In this document: positions 33,657 through 40,737 of the stretch, piece after piece
Layout of the letters: each line of letters starts with the position of its first letter
How positions within the stretch are numbered: the first letter of the stretch is position 1
Translations under genes and position numbers: made by a program
Notes under the pieces: generated by a model
The model's database searches: none
The model's input: only the letters and a program-made list of their open reading frames with translations
What the model was told of the DNA's origin: nothing
Assembly (NCBI GenBank): GCA_023445445.1
Contig: JAEXLD010000118.1
Location: 62,001-126,000 of the forward strand
Origin: Bacillota bacterium
GTDB taxonomy: Bacteria; Bacillota; Clostridia; Clostridiales; Clostridiaceae
Length of the DNA: 64,000 nt
Direction: 5' to 3'

Positions 33657-34005
33657 ATACTTTCGACTTGATTGACTCAATGTCAGTTTTTATATCTTTC
33701 ATTTCTGTTTTTATATAACTAATGTCGTTTCCGATTGTTTTAAATTCGATTACAGATTTTTGGAATGTATCTACAGCATCCTTGAACATTTTCTTATCTT
33801 CCTTGTTTTCTTCTTTAACTTCTTTTAATTCAACTTTCATTTCATTTATTCTATCATTTGTAAATTCTCTATTTTCCTTATCTTTTTTATCAAGAGTGTC
33901 CATAAATTCTCTATTATCTTTATCTCTTTTCCATAATAAATAAACTGCAATAGCAGAAGGAAACCCTATACTACCTATTGCAGTAACAATTACATTCATA
34001 TCCAT
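33655..34005 (-). CDS. BhlA/UviB-like holin family protein (116 aa)
   Basis: One N-terminal membrane helix (IVTAIGSIGFPSAIAVYLLW) followed by a long charged coiled coil, the design of BhlA/UviB proteins associated with phage holins and clostridial bacteriocin release. ATG follows AAGGAGG. Upstream lies a 29-aa hydrophobic peptide, and downstream the opposing small RNA candidate. Confidence 0.68.
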   Translation of the reverse strand: MDMNVIVTAIGSIGFPSAIAVYLLWKRDKDNREFMDTLDKKDKENREFTNDRINEMKVELKEVKEENKEDKKMFKDAVDTFQKSVIEFKTIGNDISYIKTEMKDIKTDIESIKSKV

Positions 34006-34019
34006 ACGATTGACCTCCT

Positions 34020-34109
34020 TTATGTAGATTTATTCCGTTTCTCAGCAAGGAGGTATTGTATAGTGATTTTTACTATGCAAATAAGTGATAGAGCAATTAT
34101 AAATTTCAT
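34020..34109 (-). CDS. 29-aa hydrophobic peptide upstream of the BhlA-like gene
   Basis: MKFIIALSLICIVKITIQYL followed by a short charged end: one membrane helix with a basic tail. AAAGGAGGCGG gives it a very strong ribosome site. Its size and charge pattern resemble small holin-like or type I toxin peptides, but there is no direct evidence of function. Confidence 0.5.
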   Translation of the reverse strand: MKFIIALSLICIVKITIQYLLAEKRNKST

Positions 34110-34140
34110 TTTAACCGCCTCCTTTTTTTAATTTATTATT

Positions 34141-35151
34141 TTAGTTAGAATTCTTTTTCATTAATTCTCTAATTTTATTGCGTGTTTCAGTTTTAGACTT
34201 TTTCTTTATATAACTTGATCTAGTGGTCTCTACTGACTTATGGTTTAAAAGTTCACTAGCCAATGTAATATCTCCTGTCATCTCACTCACCAAGTTTGCT
34301 TTTGTTTTTCTTGTGCAATGAGCATGAAAATCTTCTATTCCAACTATATTCCCAATTTTTCTTATTCTATTTTGCAAACTTACTTTGCTCATAGGTCGAT
34401 ATTCGCCATTCCATTTAACTATAAATAAATTATCAACTTCCAACTTATCTAAATTATCTTTTCTATAATTCAACCATTCTTCAATCATATCTCTTGTTTC
34501 TTCTTCAAACACTACCTCAACCTTATATCCACGTTTTTCTCTTATATCAGAGAAAATACACTCATCTAAATCCATAGTGGATAAAGTTAATTTACTTAAA
34601 GCTCCAACTCTGTTTGCACTATCTATGGCTAAATTAAATAATATTTTGTCTTGAATATCATAATCACCATCTTCTTTTGCTAATTCTTCTTTTATCATAT
34701 CGACTTGTTCTTGAGTTAAGAAATAAGAATTTATAATATGTTCATCATTAGCACCCTTCATTCTGTCTAGTTGTTTGTCAAATGGGTGATATTTAATTAA
34801 TTTTCTTTTAACCGACCAATGATAAAATGAAGATATAGCAGATAACTTATTGTTAATCGCTTTTTTATTATTCAATAAAGTATCTTGGCAAAAACCCATA
34901 AACCCTTCCATTATATCCACAGCATCATCCATAAATTCCTCAGAATAAAGGTCAATATTGTCCCATTGCTCTGATAGATAAACAAGAAATTGATTGAAAT
35001 TATTTTTATATACTTTAAAAGTCGTATCCTCAACATCTTTATTTTTAATAATATTACTTCTTAAATATTTTTCATATTTTTTTATATTATCGGGATTAAT
35101 TTTTGCAATACGTTCTTTTGTAAAGTATTTTACCCTTTGAACCTTTCCCAT
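34141..35151 (-). CDS. int: Tyrosine recombinase (phage integrase)
   Basis: 336-aa tyrosine-family site-specific recombinase. An N-terminal SAM-like core-binding domain (about residues 25-125) precedes the catalytic domain, which shows R181 (NRVGAL), H278-x2-R281, H304 (LLNHKS) and the nucleophile Y314 (SSYI). GGAGGAG precedes the ATG. It sits inside the late tail-fibre region. Its presence suggests a temperate phage, although such enzymes can also resolve dimers. The att site is not identified; 34110-34140 or 35152-35293 are the natural places to look. Confidence 0.85.
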   Translation of the reverse strand: MGKVQRVKYFTKERIAKINPDNIKKYEKYLRSNIIKNKDVEDTTFKVYKNNFNQFLVYLSEQWDNIDLYSEEFMDDAVDIMEGFMGFCQDTLLNNKKAINNKLSAISSFYHWSVKRKLIKYHPFDKQLDRMKGANDEHIINSYFLTQEQVDMIKEELAKEDGDYDIQDKILFNLAIDSANRVGALSKLTLSTMDLDECIFSDIREKRGYKVEVVFEEETRDMIEEWLNYRKDNLDKLEVDNLFIVKWNGEYRPMSKVSLQNRIRKIGNIVGIEDFHAHCTRKTKANLVSEMTGDITLASELLNHKSVETTRSSYIKKKSKTETRNKIRELMKKNSN

Positions 35152-35293
35152 ATAATCTCCTCCTTCGCCGTTGCTTTATTTCGCATAAATGCCTTATTTT
35201 TATAAATATCACCAATCCCTTTATTTTCAATATATATAACCACTTTACTTCGTAAAAATTGGCTATTCATGAAGCACAAATTTAGCGAAATTA

Positions 35294-35323
35294 TTGACGT
35301 AATATAAGTTATGACTATATAAT
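35294..35323 (+). promoter_or_regulatory. Promoter (TTGACG-18-TATAAT) divergent from integrase
   Basis: TTGACG at 35294-35299 and TATAAT at 35318-35323, on the + strand, driving the small DNA-binding gene. Together with the integrase start at 35151 it makes a divergent intergenic region of about 170 bases, a usual spot for regulation. Confidence 0.65.
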
Positions 35324-35346
35324 TGTTATGGGATGGTGATATTTTA

Positions 35347-35583
35347 ATGAGTGAATATTATGAAATAAATGGTATTAAAATTAAAAAAAGTAATTCTTAT
35401 TTAGATAAAGGTGATAGGAAAGTCATACATACAACAATGAGAAGTGATATGTATAAGAAAATCAACAAAATTGCTACAAAACACAAAAAACCAATGAGTA
35501 AATGCTTGGATGTGATAATGCTGACATTTGAAAAACACCCAGAAATAATGAGAGAGTTTGTAAATAACTTAAAAAAATACTAA
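35347..35583 (+). CDS. Small ribbon-helix-helix-like DNA-binding protein (78 aa)
   Basis: Basic protein; the segment VIHTTMRSDMYKKINKIA followed by KPMSKCLDVIM reads as strand-helix-helix, the layout of ribbon-helix-helix regulators. The only gene on the + strand in this stretch, with a consensus promoter, facing the integrase. Likely regulates integrase or lysogeny functions (inference). ATG 35347 follows GGTGAT; an earlier in-frame TTG at 35323 lies within the promoter. Confidence 0.5.
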   Translation: MSEYYEINGIKIKKSNSYLDKGDRKVIHTTMRSDMYKKINKIATKHKKPMSKCLDVIMLTFEKHPEIMREFVNNLKKY

Positions 35584-35604
35584 CTCAATACATAGTTTAT
35601 ATAA

Positions 35605-35619
35605 CTACAATATATAGTA
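35605..35619. promoter_or_regulatory. Possible operator, near copy of 30667-30681
   Basis: CTACAATATATAGTA here versus CTACAATATGTAGTA at 30667-30681, one mismatch in 15. Both lie next to small genes beside the late region. Function unproven. The rest of 35584-35710 holds a weak GTAGG/CCTAC hairpin and no gene. Confidence 0.3.
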
Positions 35620-35710
35620 ATCAAAATATATAAAATTTCAATTTTAAATAAAATTCAAATTAGTAATTATAAGTAGAGTAGGGGGGTTCAAATTTAAATT
35701 CTCCTACAAA

Positions 35711-36274
35711 TCAAACTCTATTTTTCTTACTTTTCTTTTTTAATTTATTATTCCTCAACGTTTCTTCACGCTTTTTAGATTTTGCAATTTCTTTAATGGC
35801 AGTTTCATATAACAATTCCTCATCGTATTCACAATCATAAAATTCTATTCTTGATCCTTCAATTCCTTTATGGTATTCAACGGTGATAGTTAATTCTTTT
35901 ATGCATAAATAACTATCATCAACTAATACGCCACTAGCTTCAGCAGTAAGACCATCTAAAATCATCTTCGGAGTATAATTGTCAATATCTTTTCTCCTTG
36001 AAGTAGAATTGTAAACCACATATTTACATTTACAATTTGATATTCCTAAATCTTCTAAGCCATAATGTTTTACCACATAAACAACGAAATCTTTCCAGTC
36101 TTGTTTCAGTTTATTCATAGTTATTCTCTGCAAAATCACCCATTTATTCAAAGATGGGTGACTAGGGTTATCTATTGGTCTTTTTTTACTTCTTGGATGC
36201 TTTTTAAAATATTCTTTTGTCCAATTCTCCAAAAGTTCCTCCGTAAACTCTATTACTATTTTTTCATTATTCAT
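35711..36274 (-). CDS. RusA-like Holliday junction resolvase
   Basis: 187-aa protein with the RusA-family signature RRKDIDNYTPKMILDGL and a following DDSYL acidic pair, which hold the catalytic aspartates that cut four-way DNA junctions. The N-terminal part (about 1-85) is longer than in classical RusA. ATG 36274 follows GAGGTT; an in-frame ATG at 36286 has no ribosome site. It lies between integrase and fibre genes rather than with replication genes. Confidence 0.75.
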   Translation of the reverse strand: MNNEKIVIEFTEELLENWTKEYFKKHPRSKKRPIDNPSHPSLNKWVILQRITMNKLKQDWKDFVVYVVKHYGLEDLGISNCKCKYVVYNSTSRRKDIDNYTPKMILDGLTAEASGVLVDDSYLCIKELTITVEYHKGIEGSRIEFYDCEYDEELLYETAIKEIAKSKKREETLRNNKLKKKSKKNRV

Positions 36275-36305
36275 CTTTAACCTCATTTTCTATTTAAATA
36301 TAAAA

Positions 36306-36331
36306 TGACTAGCCAAATCAATGACTAGTCA
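36306..36331 (-). terminator. Terminator after the YadA-like fibre gene
   Basis: TGACTAG at 36306-36312 pairs with CTAGTCA at 36325-36331; on the - strand it is followed by TTTTATATTT. It closes the fibre transcript before the resolvase gene. Confidence 0.55.
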
Positions 36332-36336
36332 AAGTA

Positions 36337-36363
36337 TTTAATTAATTATTTTATTGCGTAATA
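36337..36363. repeat. 27-bp repeat at fibre gene 3' end (copy 1)
   Basis: Identical to 40699-40725. Located a few bases past the stop of the YadA-like fibre gene. Contains the AATTAATTA element plus TTTTATTGCG. Confidence 0.7.
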
Positions 36364-36371
36364 TGTTTCAA

Positions 36372-38609
36372 TTACCAAGTTGTTAATGCACTTCTTTTCC
36401 AACCCGTAGAAGTCTTAGTATAAATATAATTATCATCTGATGTTATATCTCCTATTTGTCCTCTAGTATCGGTTGAACTTGTAGGTGTATATCTACCTAA
36501 GTTTAAAGTACCTTTAATTTTAACGTTATGTTTTTCTGTTCCTAAAACAAATTCATTTTCATTATTAGCAATAGCACTATTACCTTGACTATCTCTACCA
36601 ATAGCAACTGAACCAACGCCCTTGGCTTCTGCAAACGCCCCTAAAGAAGTCGCATTAGTTGTACCTACTGAAGAATAACCTAAAGTAGTTAAGTTATCAG
36701 CTTGTACGCTACTACTTTGCCCAGACCTTGAACCTATATTGGTTTGATTATTGGCTGAAATTGTTGGATAATCAACTGATTTAGGATAGAACCCTGCTTG
36801 TCTACCAATGGCAACATTATATTGTCCACTAACTAAAGAGTTAAATGCTCTACTCCCAACAGCAGTACACCAATCTGTAGATACAGAATCACGCATACAT
36901 TCATTACCTATAGCTATATTCCAACTACCAAATTCTAAACTACTCTGTGCAGAGTATCCAATACCAATATTATAATATCCTGTTTTCATATATCTTTGTG
37001 CCATAAATCCAAGTCCAACATTATTAAGTCCTGTTGTTAAAGACTGTTGAACATAAGCACCAATTGCACTATTGTAATTTCCTGTTGTTATGTCCCTTTG
37101 AGCAATGTAACCAATTGCAGTATTATCTGTTCCTGATGTACGTTTAGAATGACCTCCCCCAATAGCAAAGCTTGTTCCACCAGTATAAATATCAAAAGTT
37201 CCTATTCCTATTCTTCCTGCCTTGCTTACTTTATTTAAAATCTTTTTAATGGATATATTAGTTATAGTTGCACTCCATCTTTCTATTCCATCACCAAGTT
37301 TTATTTCTACTACACCACTTTCATTAGCAACTAATGTTAATTTATATAATGCATCAGAATAACCAACAAATTGTTTATCAGAGATAGCAGTCCCAATCTT
37401 TACTATTAGCCTTGGAGATATAAAGTTGTAGTTACTTGTATCAGTCCAAGTTACATCAATTTGATACTCAGCACCTTGCTCTACTGTGATATTTGTTTTT
37501 AATGTTCCAAGTTCAGGTACTATCCAAGATGTTCCATTCCATGCAGAACCATTTTCACCAATCCATGTACTAATATTAGGTGCTAATTCACTTCCATATG
37601 ATACGGTTGGTGTTAATGGTCTAAATATTTCTGTAGCCCCTTCAGGTATAGATAAAACAGGGTTACTTGTTACGCCATCACCATTCAAAACTTTTATTTG
37701 ATTATTTGTACCTTGTATAGTTTTACCTGCTAAAGTTTTTGTATTTGTTTTATAGACACGATTATACAAATCTTTATTGTCTACAAATGGCGAAACCGTT
37801 CCAACAAACCAACTATTAGGATAATTTGAAAGTAGTATATTAACTTCTGAAGTTGTGGGTTCATTTCCAGAACCAAAAATATCAGTTAAGTCTATCCCTA
37901 AAACATATTGTAATTCCATAACTTTATCTTTTGAAACCGTAGCGTCAGCATATTTATGAGTAAAGTTTATAGCTGAAGTTGTTGATGTAGCAGTAAATAT
38001 ACCGTTTATATCATATAAATTATTTATTATCGGATTATTTACTAGATATTGACCTTCGCTTGAATTATTAACTCTTAGGCTTATATAATCACAGTTAGAG
38101 TTTGTAACTTTTACTCTACCCTTAAAGTAATATTTATGACCTACCACCAAGTTGGTTAAATCATTTTTTATTAATCCATAAATAGCTGTTCCATCAGCCA
38201 CATTTTTAAGAATTTTATTAGTTACACTACTTGCAGAATTTGCTGAAAGCCAACCACTACTCAAACCATTGCCAAAGTCACTATTAGGCACAATATTAGT
38301 TGCAGTAAATTCAGAAGAAATTGTCGCTTGATAAGTGCCGCCCTTACTCCATGCAGTACCATTCCAATAGTACCAACCACCATCAGCAGTAACCACATAT
38401 ATGTTTTTCTTTCCATCAGTAGTGTTGGCACTTGTATCACTTTGTAAAGCTGATAAAGTTGCAAATGCCCCCTTCGGTGAGCCACTTCCTATATTGCTTA
38501 TTTGCGTTTGTAATGTATTTATTGTGTTTTTATCTACTTTTTGTTGATTCATTTGTTCCAATGACGCACTATGTTCTTTTATTTTACTTTCTACTTCTCT
38601 ATATAGCAT
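36372..38609 (-). CDS. Tail fibre with YadA/Hia-like head repeats (745 aa)
   Basis: Starts MLYREVESKIKEHSASLEQ, the same mount as the deacetylase spike. A GGWYYWNGTAWSKGG sugar-binding-like motif follows near residue 75. The C-terminal third (about 475-690) holds many 14-residue-type repeats of the form N-x-AIG-x-x-A, as in the trimeric YadA head. The protein is therefore probably a trimeric adhesion fibre used for host binding. AAAGGAGG precedes the ATG by 12 bases. Several glycine-rich repeats make the DNA prone to recombination. Confidence 0.78.
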   Translation of the reverse strand: MLYREVESKIKEHSASLEQMNQQKVDKNTINTLQTQISNIGSGSPKGAFATLSALQSDTSANTTDGKKNIYVVTADGGWYYWNGTAWSKGGTYQATISSEFTATNIVPNSDFGNGLSSGWLSANSASSVTNKILKNVADGTAIYGLIKNDLTNLVVGHKYYFKGRVKVTNSNCDYISLRVNNSSEGQYLVNNPIINNLYDINGIFTATSTTSAINFTHKYADATVSKDKVMELQYVLGIDLTDIFGSGNEPTTSEVNILLSNYPNSWFVGTVSPFVDNKDLYNRVYKTNTKTLAGKTIQGTNNQIKVLNGDGVTSNPVLSIPEGATEIFRPLTPTVSYGSELAPNISTWIGENGSAWNGTSWIVPELGTLKTNITVEQGAEYQIDVTWTDTSNYNFISPRLIVKIGTAISDKQFVGYSDALYKLTLVANESGVVEIKLGDGIERWSATITNISIKKILNKVSKAGRIGIGTFDIYTGGTSFAIGGGHSKRTSGTDNTAIGYIAQRDITTGNYNSAIGAYVQQSLTTGLNNVGLGFMAQRYMKTGYYNIGIGYSAQSSLEFGSWNIAIGNECMRDSVSTDWCTAVGSRAFNSLVSGQYNVAIGRQAGFYPKSVDYPTISANNQTNIGSRSGQSSSVQADNLTTLGYSSVGTTNATSLGAFAEAKGVGSVAIGRDSQGNSAIANNENEFVLGTEKHNVKIKGTLNLGRYTPTSSTDTRGQIGDITSDDNYIYTKTSTGWKRSALTTW

Positions 38610-38641
38610 TTAATAAAATTACCTCCTTTTGTAATTAATTT

Positions 38642-39652
38642 TTATATAGCCAAAGGCGTCATGTATCCATAACACACTGTATCAGTATTCAAATCTTTTG
38701 ATATATTACTTTTAACAAACAATTTATATCCAGTCGCATTATAATCTATGGCACTTGATAAATCACCATATGTAATACTTGGACTTAAATTTTTACCATC
38801 TATAGTTCTGTCATTTAAATTAACAACAAATGGATTGATTTTACCGTTATATAAATTGAAGCTTAATAGAAAAGTAGCTGAGTTAAAAGTACCAGAACTA
38901 ACAACTCCTCCGATAGATATTAGATATTGCTTATTTAAAAGATTTTTTGCAGGTTCATTAATTAAGTCAGTTGACAAATAAATGTAATTTGAACCTAAAA
39001 GTCTATAAGGATTCAATTTAATTCTTTTGGTTAGCTGATAATTTACAACATGGTTGATCCCATTAATATCATTTTCTAACACATTTATCTCTGTTTGTAT
39101 ATTGTTTTTTAGTTCAACAAATTCAATATCTACTTCATTAGTTTTTTGAGCAACTAAATCCTTCATATTTATTACAGATTGATTAATATTATTCAAATCA
39201 CCTCGATAAGAATTTAGTAAATTATTTAACTCTCTTAACGTTTCAATATCTTCTTTGGATTCAACAATTATGCCGGTAGCCATTGATTTAACAACATTGA
39301 CCACGAATCTTTGGAGATTAATAGATTCATCTCCATCCTCAATTAATAAACAACATATATTTCTACCTTCAACATTGAATATATCAACTCTAGGGTAGAG
39401 TTTTACTATACCATTTGGAGCATCAACTATATTTATTTTTTCTATTTGTTCAAAATATTCACCATTAGATTTTACTCCTACAAACCTGCATGTAGCTCCA
39501 GTTATATCTTTAGGCAGATTGTTTTCTTCTATATTTATAGTCATCTCAATGCTGTCACCTATGACTGCAACAAAATCCTTTATACTTAATATGTTTTGTT
39601 TGATTGTATCTAATTTTATATTTAACTTTTTTGCTATTATATTTTCAGGCAA
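38642..39652 (-). CDS. Baseplate upper protein (BppU-like) (336 aa)
   Basis: N-terminal about 120 residues match the BppU_N (DUF2479) pattern: VIGDSIEMTINIEENNLP followed by the immunoglobulin-like strand pair. A coiled coil of about 150-200 comes next, then a beta-rich C-terminus. Such proteins anchor receptor-binding proteins in the baseplate. TTG start after AAAGGTGGTGAT. It lies between the YadA-like fibre and the endolysin genes. Confidence 0.7.
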   Translation of the reverse strand: MPENIIAKKLNIKLDTIKQNILSIKDFVAVIGDSIEMTINIEENNLPKDITGATCRFVGVKSNGEYFEQIEKINIVDAPNGIVKLYPRVDIFNVEGRNICCLLIEDGDESINLQRFVVNVVKSMATGIIVESKEDIETLRELNNLLNSYRGDLNNINQSVINMKDLVAQKTNEVDIEFVELKNNIQTEINVLENDINGINHVVNYQLTKRIKLNPYRLLGSNYIYLSTDLINEPAKNLLNKQYLISIGGVVSSGTFNSATFLLSFNLYNGKINPFVVNLNDRTIDGKNLSPSITYGDLSSAIDYNATGYKLFVKSNISKDLNTDTVCYGYMTPLAI

Positions 39653-39684
39653 TGTTAAATCACCACCTTTCTTTTAATTAATTT

Positions 39685-39936
39685 TTATAACTTTCCTATA
39701 AACTTTAATACTTCTTTTACTGTTTCATATCTATCTGAACCTGCAATAAAGTTCTTATCTAATAAGTACCCTGTGTATGTGCTTTGTTTTCCACCTACTG
39801 CATAAATACCTTCTTGCTCTACTTTTGTATAATCGAAAGAAGTTGCAGAACTAATTGTTGGTACTTTTAGATAATCTGCTAAATACTCTGCCGCCCTTCT
39901 ATCTACATCATTTGAATAAATTACTATACCTTTCAC
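39685..39936 (-). CDS. Internal start: free C-terminal wall-binding domain of the endolysin (83 aa)
   Basis: Within the endolysin gene, AAGGAGG (complement of 39945-39951) stands eight bases before an in-frame GTG (complement of 39934-39936, codon 190) exactly at the start of the wall-binding half. Such internal translation producing the binding domain alone is documented for clostridial endolysins CD27L and CTP1L, where it affects enzyme assembly. Here it is predicted from sequence only. Confidence 0.6.
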   Translation of the reverse strand: MKGIVIYSNDVDRRAAEYLADYLKVPTISSATSFDYTKVEQEGIYAVGGKQSTYTGYLLDKNFIAGSDRYETVKEVLKFIGKL

Positions 39937-40503
39937 TTTCTTTTCCTCCTTGATTACATTATTTTGAGAATTATTTGCTTGTTGTGGCAATTTACCACAC
40001 ACCCCTTTTACTATTGCATTTGCAAAAGCTTCTGGATTATACTTTTTCATATCACTAGAACTATCTATAAAACAACATTCAACCAACATTGCATAAGGTT
40101 TTACTCCTCCTACAACAGCTAATTTGCTTCCACTTTTAATCCCTCTACTATATAAGCCTAGCGTTTCAAATTCTGCTAAAATTGCATTAGCTATGCTTGA
40201 ATTATAACCATCTGTAAGCACTTCTGTTCCATATGCAGAACCATTAAAGGCATTAAAATGAATAGAAATTGCTAAGTCTGGATTATAATTATTTATTAAT
40301 CTTATTCTTTCATTTAAGCTATTATTAACACTTGTAGCATTTTGCAAGTTAATCTCATATACTTGATGACCTAATGATCTTAACTTTTGTACAACTAATT
40401 TTCCAACTTCTCTAGTTAGATTTTCTTCTCTATAGCCGTTTCCACTAGCCCCCGTATCAGCACCGCTTAAACAATGTCCATAATCTATAACATACTTAGA
40501 CAT
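39685..40503 (-). CDS. Endolysin: N-acetylmuramoyl-L-alanine amidase with CWB2-like binding half
   Basis: 272-aa lysis enzyme. The Amidase_3 catalytic domain covers about residues 1-172: zinc ligands H10 (DYGHC), E27 (REEN) and H82 (SIHFNA), and the catalytic glutamate in LVECCF. After a Gln/Asn linker the C-terminal half (about 190-272, GIVIYSNDVDRRAAEYLADY onward) resembles the wall-binding domains of clostridial endolysins CD27L and CTP1L. An internal ribosome site and GTG lie at the domain boundary. AAGGAGATGAT precedes the main ATG. Confidence 0.9.
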   Translation of the reverse strand: MSKYVIDYGHCLSGADTGASGNGYREENLTREVGKLVVQKLRSLGHQVYEINLQNATSVNNSLNERIRLINNYNPDLAISIHFNAFNGSAYGTEVLTDGYNSSIANAILAEFETLGLYSRGIKSGSKLAVVGGVKPYAMLVECCFIDSSSDMKKYNPEAFANAIVKGVCGKLPQQANNSQNNVIKEEKKVKGIVIYSNDVDRRAAEYLADYLKVPTISSATSFDYTKVEQEGIYAVGGKQSTYTGYLLDKNFIAGSDRYETVKEVLKFIGKL

Positions 40504-40538
40504 ATTATTTAATCATCTCCTTAATTTTTTTATTTTTA

Positions 40539-40568
40539 TTGTATATTTATTTTAAGAATGTATATAAT
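40539..40568 (+). promoter_or_regulatory. Promoter (TTGTAT-18-TATAAT) on the strand opposite the endolysin
   Basis: -35 TTGTAT at 40539-40544 and -10 TATAAT at 40563-40568. It points away from the endolysin into a gene-free, strongly structured stretch. Confidence 0.45.
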
Positions 40569-40574
40569 ATAAAT

Positions 40575-40680
40575 GATGAGAAAATGAAATCTCACATATA
40601 TAAATAGAGATAAGCTATTACTATTTACTTTTCCTCGCAAGTTTAGTATTTGTAATATCTTATCTCTATTTTATTTTTTT
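40575..40680 (+). ncRNA. Candidate small RNA upstream of the endolysin gene
   Basis: About 106 bases with a small hairpin TGAGA/TCTCA (40577-40594), then a long stem. AAATAGAGATAAG at 40602-40614 pairs with CTTATCTCTATTT at 40659-40671, and after one mismatch TATTAC at 40616-40621 pairs with GTAATA at 40652-40657. A TTTTATTTTTTT tail (40669-40680) makes it a terminator on the + strand. The apical loop has CUUUUCCUCGCAAG. It has no ORF and is complementary to the endolysin message leader. On the - strand the tail is not U-rich, so it does not look like a late-gene terminator. Confidence 0.5.
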
Positions 40681-40698
40681 ACTTTATGAAATTATCAT

Positions 40699-40725
40699 TT
40701 TAATTAATTATTTTATTGCGTAATA
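40699..40725. repeat. 27-bp repeat at fibre gene 3' end (copy 2)
   Basis: Identical to 36337-36363 and likewise just past the stop of a receptor-binding gene (the phosphoesterase fibre). Confidence 0.7.
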
Positions 40726-40737
40726 ATTATCAATTAA

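Noticed and set aside
36900..37200. Direct-repeat-like DNA suggesting a CRISPR array
   Set aside because: Repeats lie in frame and encode the YadA-type N-x-AIG motif; spacing and drift fit protein repeats.
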